Positions 7,912 to 13,542 of a stretch of 33,393 nt of DNA are shown here, in pieces. Each line of letters opens with the position of its first letter. The first letter of the stretch is position 1. This stretch comes from Bacteroidaceae bacterium (GTDB lineage Bacteria > Bacteroidota > Bacteroidia > Bacteroidales > Bacteroidaceae), in NCBI GenBank assembly GCA_017455585.1, contig JAFSZU010000107.1, positions 1-33,393 on the forward strand, written 5' to 3'. A model generated the notes under the pieces. It searched no databases. It was not told the DNA's origin and saw nothing but the letters and a program-made list of their open reading frames with translations. The translations under genes were made by a program, and so were the position numbers.

Positions 7912-8219
7912 TTGTTGAATGGACCAAACAGGCAGAACAGGCTTTGGACGAGGCTACGGATTTTGTCTTTCAAGAGTATGGTTGGGATGCCTGTGACAGA
8001 TTTCTCTATAGGGTGCTTCATACGGCAAAATTATTGGAAAATCATCCTCATCTCGGTCCTATAGAGCCTTTGCTTATCAATCGGCAAGTGGCATATCGTA
8101 GTGTGGTGGTTGGCCATCTTAACAAGATTGTCTATTGTATTCTTGACAATCAGATATCGGTTGTGGACTTTTGGGATACTCGTCGTGAGCCAGAAGCATT
8201 GGCCGCACAAGTGAATTGA
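7908..8219 (+). CDS. RelE/ParE family toxin
   Basis: 103 residues. The sequence IVEWTKQAEQALDEATDFVFQEYGW, followed by FLYRVLHTAKLLENHPHLGPIEPLL and ending in YRSVVVGHLNKIVYCILDNQISVVDFWDTRREPEAL, follows the ParE/RelE fold: two N-terminal helices, then an antiparallel sheet. The terminal FWDTRR segment is typical of ParE-like members. It would inhibit gyrase (ParE) or cleave mRNA on the ribosome (RelE); the sequence alone does not decide which. The start overlaps the antitoxin stop. It is convergent with the minus-strand gene ending at 8313. Confidence 0.85.
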   Translation: MIVEWTKQAEQALDEATDFVFQEYGWDACDRFLYRVLHTAKLLENHPHLGPIEPLLINRQVAYRSVVVGHLNKIVYCILDNQISVVDFWDTRREPEALAAQVN

Positions 8220-8248
8220 GAATTAACGTCACTGATATGTCCTTCACA

Positions 8249-8281
8249 AAAAGCCCCGACGGACTTCGCAGCCAGTCGGGA
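8249..8281 (-). terminator. rho-independent terminator of the sigma/anti-sigma operon
   Basis: On the minus strand the stem CCCGAC...GTCGGG (plus 8256-8261 / 8276-8281) is followed by GC and TTTTT (plus AAAAA at 8249-8253). It lies 32 bp beyond the stop of the last operon gene. Only the minus direction has the T-run. Confidence 0.75.
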
Positions 8282-8312
8282 CGGATGAAGAAAATTTACC
8301 TTATTTTAGAGA

Positions 8313-9482
8313 TTACTTTTTGCTGTCTTTGGGCTTCATACCTTTGAAATAAATCCGTTCACCATTAATCCAGCTCTTCAGCTTTGTCCAGTCGCGGGGC
8401 ATCCACATCTCTCCAAGGGTGACGATGGAGACAATATGAAAGCCGTCTTCATCAAGGAAACAGTTCAGCTCATAGCCGCGTCCTTTATTCCTGTAATGAA
8501 CAGTGCCCGACACCAGGGCCCCCCAACTGCCTTTGTAGTATCTGTTGTATCGATGATAACTATATACCTGCTCTGGATGGGCATTGACGTAAGCAAAGGA
8601 GATGGAATCCAGGCGATGCAGTAATTCTAATGCCAGCATTTCTTTTTCTTTGGGGATAAGATAATGAGTACCTGTTGTCATCCCTGTATGTTTGTTCTCC
8701 TCGTCGTCATCATGGGATAAGGTATATTTGAATTGCAGACCACCAGATGTTTCTTTATCTGACCCTTTTCCGCGCGACCAATATACGCTGTCCGTATATC
8801 CCTCGTCATGACGCCAGTAGATAGGGTAGCTCTTTACGCCTTTTTCCTTCAGTGCAGCTTGGAAGAACGGTTCTATCAATTGTTGGAAACCCTCGGCATC
8901 GAAATCCTGTAGTTGCTCCCATGTGAGGGGATTCTGCTCATAATAGTGGTGCCAATAGCGAGCGTTTCCGAATGTGTCTGCGGATAGAATGGTGTTGTTA
9001 TAATGCAGACGCCCCACCTCGCGCATATTCCTAAAGGATACTGCATTATTGTGCTTAAATGACAGGGCTGAATCCCCTTCTTCGCCGGCAAAAGCGATGG
9101 AATATTCAATGGTGTCCCGTTGCCCTCTGTGGTATTCATACATATAACTCTCTGCGGCGGAGGTGGACAAGACAGAGAATGTCCTTCGGATGCTGTCCAT
9201 GGCCATCTGCAAGGGCTTGTTCCTCAGAGCCATCACGCTGTCTGGGAAGTCACGATAATGATTGATCCAGAACGAGGCCGATCGTTCATGATCTATCCAT
9301 TCTCCTTTATTGCGTTGACTGTAGAAGACTTCGATTCCCTGCTCCTGCAAATAGTCCTCTAACTCTGTGAACATGGGATTCACCTGTGCATTGGCCGTGA
9401 GGCACAACACGATACCGGCTATTGCCATCATAAACTTTTTCATCATTGCTATGCTGTTTAATGGTTTGAAAATAATGTTCAT
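8313..9482 (-). CDS. secreted protein of unknown function in a sigma/anti-sigma operon
   Basis: 389 residues from the ATG at 9482, which overlaps the anti-sigma stop (ATGA). A later start at 9446 or 9443 (MMKKFMMAIAGIVLCLTANAQ) would give a cleaner signal peptide with cleavage after NAQ. The mature protein is rich in Tyr, His and Asp and has no catalytic motif I recognise. The segments ELEDYLQEQGIEVFYSQRN and SIVTLGEMWMPRDW are candidates for a search. Similar secreted proteins accompany ECF sigma/anti-sigma pairs in Bacteroidales. Its position as third gene of the operon suggests either a target of the stress response or a periplasmic sensor for it. Confidence 0.75.
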   Translation of the reverse strand: MNIIFKPLNSIAMMKKFMMAIAGIVLCLTANAQVNPMFTELEDYLQEQGIEVFYSQRNKGEWIDHERSASFWINHYRDFPDSVMALRNKPLQMAMDSIRRTFSVLSTSAAESYMYEYHRGQRDTIEYSIAFAGEEGDSALSFKHNNAVSFRNMREVGRLHYNNTILSADTFGNARYWHHYYEQNPLTWEQLQDFDAEGFQQLIEPFFQAALKEKGVKSYPIYWRHDEGYTDSVYWSRGKGSDKETSGGLQFKYTLSHDDDEENKHTGMTTGTHYLIPKEKEMLALELLHRLDSISFAYVNAHPEQVYSYHRYNRYYKGSWGALVSGTVHYRNKGRGYELNCFLDEDGFHIVSIVTLGEMWMPRDWTKLKSWINGERIYFKGMKPKDSKK

Positions 9483-10120
9483 TCATTGATCATTGCATCC
9501 ACCATTCGTTGCAGTCGTTCACCGCGTGCACGGATGTCCTGGATTTGTGCGAAGTCGTCATAGGACGGTTCGGAATCAGTGGGAGGGTTAACTGGTTCAA
9601 ACTCTATCTGCCGATTCATGGGTTTTGCTTCTGTTTGCACGGGTTCTGCAAGTGTGCTCTGCTTTCTATCTGCCTTCCTGCGCTTCTTCACAGGCTGTGG
9701 CGCAGGGTGCACCTCGGCCAATACCTCTTCCTTCTTATCAGCCCCTCTCCCTGGTCCCCCCTTGGGGGGGAGGGCTGCCAAACCTATGTAATCTTCTTTA
9801 CCTTCAGAGGATAAAGAGTCCTCCCCTCCACGGGGGGTAGCGAAGGAAAAGGAGTTTGACTTAATGTCAAGCTCTCCGAGCGACCGAGGATTATCTCCTA
9901 AGCCGAGGACGGACAAAGAGAGGGGCTTGAGCAAGGAGAAGCCTACCAGGAGCATGATGCTTGCTGCGATGCCAGCCATAAGCCATCTGAGGGGAATCAT
10001 CTCGTGGCGATGCCTCCTGTCTGGGAGGTTGGCCATGATGCGTGTCGTCAGTTCCTCGCCGTCTGTGAGTTCTGGCTGTCGCCCCTGAAGGCTGTCGAGA
10101 ATGTCGTCTATCTTATTCAT
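9479..10120 (-). CDS. single-pass membrane protein, probable anti-sigma factor
   Basis: 213 residues. Residues 1-40 (MNKIDDILDSLQGRQPELTD...) form a small cytoplasmic region. Residues 44-65 (LRWLMAGIAASIMLLVGFSL) are one membrane helix. The rest is periplasmic, of low complexity, Lys/Pro-rich, and ends in a charged helix (AQIQDIRARGERLQRMVDAM). The topology, size and 8-bp overlap with the upstream sigma gene fit an anti-sigma factor; no canonical zinc-binding HxxxCxxC motif is visible. Residues ~93-130 are encoded by repeat-like DNA (9741-9840) with a C6-TT-G6 palindrome, so this stretch is probably not ancestral to the protein. Confidence 0.7.
   Translation of the reverse strand: MNKIDDILDSLQGRQPELTDGEELTTRIMANLPDRRHRHEMIPLRWLMAGIAASIMLLVGFSLLKPLSLSVLGLGDNPRSLGELDIKSNSFSFATPRGGEDSLSSEGKEDYIGLAALPPKGGPGRGADKKEEVLAEVHPAPQPVKKRRKADRKQSTLAEPVQTEAKPMNRQIEFEPVNPPTDSEPSYDDFAQIQDIRARGERLQRMVDAMINE
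9741..9840. repeat. G/C-run palindromic repeat segment within the anti-sigma gene
   Basis: CCCCTCTCCCTGG is followed by CCCCCC (9756-9761), TT and GGGGGGG (9764-9770). A second G-run, CCACGGGGGG, ends the segment near 9837. Such C-run/G-run elements look like dispersed intergenic repeats, yet here they are read through in frame as a Gly/Pro/Ser/Glu-rich linker. Confidence 0.5.
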
Positions 10121-10661
10121 ATCCTAACTTCTTTAATCGTTCACGAATGGTCTGTCGTGCCACATAGAGGTTGCTCTTCACCTGCCTGGCGCTCATGCCT
10201 GTGGCCTGTTCCACTTCTTGCGACGTGAGTCCTTCCAGCTGGCTGAGGGTGAAAACGAGGCGTTGCATTGGGCTGAGTCCTTCTGCCAGCAGACGCACGA
10301 TGGCCACCCACTCGCGGTTCTCCAACTCCAGTCCGCCGTCATTTGCGGCATAGTGCCGCAGCACAGCCTCATCCTCTGGCATTGCGACGATGTGTCTCCG
10401 GCTCTTCAGGCGGTCTAAACACAGGCGGGAGACAATGGCATAGAGCCAGGTGGTGAAACGTTTCGACGAGTCATACTTGCTGATGTTCTGCCACACCCGC
10501 AGGAACGTCTCCTGCACGATGTCCTTCGCCTCGTCCTCGTCGGCCAGCATCTTCAGCGCCACCGAGAACACCATCCCCTGACAGCATTCAACAAGCGACC
10601 GGAATGCATCCCTGTCGCCCGTCTGGCATCTGTTGATGATTGTCTCGTCTATTTGCATCAT
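10113..10661 (-). CDS. ECF-type RNA polymerase sigma factor
   Basis: 182 residues. Region 2 is seen as FRSLVECCQGMVFSVALKMLADEDEAKDIVQETFLRVWQNI, followed by KRFTTWLYAIVSRLCLDRLKSRR (residues about 20-90). Region 4 is SPMQRLVFTLSQLEGLTSQEVEQATGMSARQVKSNLYVARQTIRERL, a helix-turn-helix that would read the -35 element. The length is typical for the ECF group. It is the first gene of a three-gene overlapping operon and is presumably held inactive by the membrane protein encoded next. Two adjacent ATGs exist at the start (10661, 10658). A promoter of its own lies at 10835-10866, giving a long leader of about 165 nt. Confidence 0.92.
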   Translation of the reverse strand: MMQIDETIINRCQTGDRDAFRSLVECCQGMVFSVALKMLADEDEAKDIVQETFLRVWQNISKYDSSKRFTTWLYAIVSRLCLDRLKSRRHIVAMPEDEAVLRHYAANDGGLELENREWVAIVRLLAEGLSPMQRLVFTLSQLEGLTSQEVEQATGMSARQVKSNLYVARQTIRERLKKLGYE

Positions 10662-10834
10662 TGTTTTGAAGTGCTTTTACCTGTGATACGATTCGCACGG
10701 GCAAAAGTCAAAAGTTGAATGCAAATATGTTTGGTATTTCAAAAAAGTTTCTTGCCATAAGCAAAATACCTGTTCTGCATCATATAATATGTGTAAAATG
10801 TGTTTTTATGGCTTTACGCATTAAATATTATGCA

Positions 10835-10866
10835 CAAAGGTACCGCTTTTTCTTAGAACAGCCAAG
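10835..10866 (-). promoter_or_regulatory. promoter CTTG-N20-TACCTTTG for the sigma factor operon
   Basis: The minus strand shows TACCTTTG (plus 10835-10842), a perfect -7 box, and CTTG (plus 10863-10866) 20 bp upstream as a near-consensus -33 box. The match to the housekeeping consensus suggests basal expression rather than strict autoregulation. Confidence 0.6.
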
Positions 10867-10906
10867 CTTTTAGTGAAGAATTGGCTGCATCTTTTTCACA
10901 TCGCCC

Positions 10907-11083
10907 TCACAGCGCCCCTCTGCGGTAGCGCGACTGTGCTCCCATGCCTTCGCGGATGAGTCGGCCGTCGCTCACGAGGCGGTTCAGCAGGGAGGCGATG
11001 CGGTTGCGGGTCAAGGACGACTTGAGTCGTGATAAAGTAGCCCCTGCCTGTGGTCTCAACAGCCCTTCAGGCTTATAATCAAC
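10907..11083 (-). pseudogene. winged-helix-like gene fragment (C-terminal remnant)
   Basis: A 58-codon open frame on the minus strand with no start codon encodes ...SSLTRNRIASLLNRLVSDGRLIREGMGAQSRYRRGAL-stop. This looks like the last helix and wing of a winged-helix DNA-binding domain, as found at the C-terminus of regulators or AlbA/DUF-type ATP-binding proteins. An in-frame TGA (11084-11086) lies immediately upstream. I interpret it as the tail of a decayed gene. It also covers most of the gap between the sigma promoter and the small-peptide gene. Confidence 0.35.
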
Positions 11084-11103
11084 TCAACAAAAACATAGAA
11101 GCA

Positions 11104-11283
11104 ATGAAAAGAGTATATCAGGAACCCGCCCTGCGTACCATGCGCATTGAGCACCCGCGCATCATCTGCGTCAGCGACATAGAAAGCAACGTCGGCCTCA
11201 AAGGTGGTGGTGGCGGCCACGGTTCCGCCCGCGCCCGCCAGCAAAGCGTGTGGGATGACGAGTGGGATGATTGGGATATGTAA
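11104..11283 (+). CDS. small Gly-run / acidic-Trp-tail peptide, unknown function
   Basis: 59 residues, starting MKRVYQEPALRTMRIEHPRI. The start at 11104 is preceded by AGAAGC and is preferred to an upstream ATG at 11050. The protein has three parts: a basic N-terminus with the pattern MK-x-Y-x-x-P-x-x-R; a middle ICVSDIESNVGLKGGGGG; and a tail that is first Arg-rich and then strongly acidic and Trp-rich (VWDDEWDDWDM). Short Prevotella/Bacteroides proteins with the same MKKxYxxPxxxV start and a WD-rich end are common but, to my knowledge, have no assigned role. There is no signal peptide and no membrane helix. It ends 3 bp before the stop of the convergent esterase gene, so it has no terminator space of its own. 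Confidence 0.7.
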   Translation: MKRVYQEPALRTMRIEHPRIICVSDIESNVGLKGGGGGHGSARARQQSVWDDEWDDWDM

Positions 11284-11286
11284 ACG

Positions 11287-13290
11287 TTAATATACTGGGT
11301 GAGATATCTCAAAGGGGACGGCAGGGGATATGCCGTCGCGGGCGGTGCAGTCGGCTTCGACGGGGTTGCTCTTCCATGCGTAGCGGACGCGGGTTGCCGT
11401 GGCGGCATCAAGGGTGACTTGGCTGCCGGCGGCGGTGGCGGCGACGTTGCGGAAGCGGCCATCGGCCTCGCAGACCTCGAAACCATGGACGGCACCCTCG
11501 CGCAGGGGTTGGTCGAAGGTGAGGACGACACGGCCATCTCTCACCTGAGCGTGGGTCACAGCGGGGAAGGGAGTTGAGAATTGAGAATTGAAAATTGAGA
11601 ATTGAGAATTGGGGGCGGAAGATGCCTTTCTACTCTGTTTCCGAACTTTCCGTTCATTTTCCGTGTCTTTCTGTTGTAGCAGGTTCAGAACCTGTGCGCA
11701 GCGGGCGGCCACTTCCTTCTTGCGCAGGGGGTGTATGTCGTTGGCCTCTCCCAGGTCGTGGGCGGGAACCACGGCGGCATGGGCATCGGCCACGGCGGCA
11801 CGACGCTGGCTCTCGCGCAGACGTGCCCAACTGGTTTCCTGCGGCTCCTGCTGCGGGGCCATGTAACCTGCCAGCTGCACGATGGCGAAGGGCAGGGCGG
11901 GTTGCTGCAGACGCTGGCGCCACGAGGCCATGAGGGCGGTGAGCTCACGCTCGTAGATCTCGGCGCGGCCTGTGTTGCTTTCGCCCTGATACCACACGAC
12001 GCCGGAAAGGGAGAGGGGTGCGAGGGGTGCCAGCATGGCGTTCCACAGGGTGGCGGCGGTGTTCTGGTTGCCCGTGGGCATGGAGGGTTGCTGGGGCATC
12101 TGTGTGCCGTCATGTACGCGCCACGTCTCGGAGAGTGGCACTTCTGTGCCGTCGTTGAATATCAGTTTGTAAGGCTTCTCGCTGATGAAGGTGGGGCGTG
12201 CGCCGTGGCATACGAAGCGCACGGTGAGCACGTTGTCGCCTTCATGGAGCAGACCAGCCGGCACGTTGTAGCGGCGGGGCGGATACTGATAACCCGTCTG
12301 CCCCACAAGACGGCCGTTGACGTAGGTGAAGTCGGCGTCAATCAACGTGCCCGCCAGCAGTCGGGCGGTCTGCCCAGCATGAGTGGCATCGATGCGGATG
12401 CGCTGGCGTGTCCAGTAGGAGCCGTTGAGGCCCCGCCCCTTCAAGGGCAGGTTGTATTGGTTGGCCTGTGGCCACTGGCTGTCATCAAATGTCTCGTTCA
12501 TCCACCCGCCAGTCATGCCAGGGTCGGTGGCGTTGAGCGTCTGGTTCCACCACTCTCCGGCACGGGCGTTGGCGGCACCGGCGCGACGGTTCAGCTCGTC
12601 ATCGGAGTAGTAGCGTGCTTCGGCGGCCAGTGACGGGATGATGGTCTCCACGGAGTCCATGGGCAGCCACGCCTCAATGGGCGTGCCGCCCCAACTGCTC
12701 TGGATGATACCTTGGTGCACGCCCGTCTCTGCGGCCTTGTGCTTGCCAAGGAAATAGCCGAGGGCCGAGAAATGCCAAGCGTTGCGCTTGGAAAGCGTCT
12801 GCCAGCGGGCAGAGCTGCGCACGTCGTCACGCAAGCCACTGAGTGATATGGCGTTATCGACCTTGAACAGGCGCACGTCGGTGGTGCTGTCACGGTCAAT
12901 CTCGTCGGGATATTGGGGATAGACGCGCTCGATGTGTGTGTCGATATTGGACTGGCCACTCACCATCCACACATCGCCCATCCACACGTCGTTGACTTGG
13001 ATGGTCTCAGAGCCGCTCTGAACGGTGAGCATGAGCGGTCCGGCAGCTTTCTGTGCGGGCAATGTCACCTGCCAGCAGCCGCGCTCGTCTGCCGTCACTG
13101 TTTGGCTTTTCTTGCCCAACTTGACGGTCACGCTGGCACCCGCCTCTGCCCACCCGTGAATGGGCAGTGGACGGTCACGCTGCAACACCACGCCGTCAGA
13201 GAGGAGGACGGGGAGGCGGAGAGAAACTGCGAAAGATGAAAGTTGAAAGTTGAAAGTTGAGAGGAGAACGAGGAACAATAGTCGTTTCAT
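11287..13290 (-). CDS. sialate O-acetylesterase-like SGNH carbohydrate esterase
   Basis: 667 residues with signal peptide. The SGNH/DUF303 (SASA) core is split. GDVWMVSGQSN gives the nucleophile Ser114, VVWYQGESNTGR is around residues 431-442, and GEANDIHPL gives the catalytic His520, with Asp518 two residues before it. A beta-sandwich of about 130 residues (260-395, with YWTRQRIRIDATHAGQTARLL) is inserted between the halves, as in other members. In xylan loci such enzymes remove acetyl groups from hemicellulose, which fits the neighbours. Two oddities come from repeat DNA. The signal peptide contains TFNFQLSSF, encoded by a GTTGAAA-type tract. The stretch NSQFSIFNSQFS (residues 561-572) interrupts the region after the catalytic His. 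It is probably the last gene of the cluster. Confidence 0.87.
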   Translation of the reverse strand: MKRLLFLVLLSTFNFQLSSFAVSLRLPVLLSDGVVLQRDRPLPIHGWAEAGASVTVKLGKKSQTVTADERGCWQVTLPAQKAAGPLMLTVQSGSETIQVNDVWMGDVWMVSGQSNIDTHIERVYPQYPDEIDRDSTTDVRLFKVDNAISLSGLRDDVRSSARWQTLSKRNAWHFSALGYFLGKHKAAETGVHQGIIQSSWGGTPIEAWLPMDSVETIIPSLAAEARYYSDDELNRRAGAANARAGEWWNQTLNATDPGMTGGWMNETFDDSQWPQANQYNLPLKGRGLNGSYWTRQRIRIDATHAGQTARLLAGTLIDADFTYVNGRLVGQTGYQYPPRRYNVPAGLLHEGDNVLTVRFVCHGARPTFISEKPYKLIFNDGTEVPLSETWRVHDGTQMPQQPSMPTGNQNTAATLWNAMLAPLAPLSLSGVVWYQGESNTGRAEIYERELTALMASWRQRLQQPALPFAIVQLAGYMAPQQEPQETSWARLRESQRRAAVADAHAAVVPAHDLGEANDIHPLRKKEVAARCAQVLNLLQQKDTENERKVRKQSRKASSAPNSQFSIFNSQFSTPFPAVTHAQVRDGRVVLTFDQPLREGAVHGFEVCEADGRFRNVAATAAGSQVTLDAATATRVRYAWKSNPVEADCTARDGISPAVPFEISHPVY
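11571..11610. repeat. GAGAATT-type tandem tract inside the esterase gene
   Basis: The heptamer GAGAATT or AAAATTG is repeated about five times (GAGTTGAGAATTGAGAATTG ...). On the coding strand it is read as NSQFSIFNSQFS. The same style of tract occurs between genes at 23699-23746. Confidence 0.75.
13231..13264. repeat. GTTGAAA tandem tract inside the esterase signal peptide
   Basis: GATGAAAGTTGAAAGTTGAA... gives three to four heptamer copies. In the coding strand it yields TFNFQLSSF, part of the hydrophobic core of the signal peptide. Confidence 0.75.
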
Positions 13291-13310
13291 GTCGAATAGC
13301 TTATTTAAGC

Positions 13311-13535
13311 ACCACAGATTACACGGTTTACACGGATTACTTTACCATTAGTTTTCAATTATGAGGTGTATTACATAGATTTCAGAGCGAGATGCTACGT
13401 AGGTCTTGAGTATGTTTTAATACTACGAATTACATTCACCACATGGATAGCGTGCTACTCTAAAAATCTGTGAAATACAGATGTAATTTGGGCGTCAGAG
13501 GACAGGTAATCCGTTTAATCTGTTTAATCTGTGGT
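13311..13535. repeat. inverted-repeat bounded intergenic element A (MITE-like)
   Basis: The left end ACCACAGATTACACGG... (13311-13340) and right end ...TTTAATCTGTGGT (13506-13535) are inverted copies matching at 26 of 30 positions. They bound 165 bp of A/T-rich sequence without an open frame. The element fills the gap between the GH98 and esterase genes. A second element with the same ends lies at 22474-22632. Confidence 0.65.
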
Positions 13536-13542
13536 AAGGAAT

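Noticed and set aside
7485..8021. Minus-strand open frame opposite the toxin-antitoxin pair
   Set aside because: It overlaps a promoter and two better-supported genes, has no recognisable domain, and would start inside the toxin gene.
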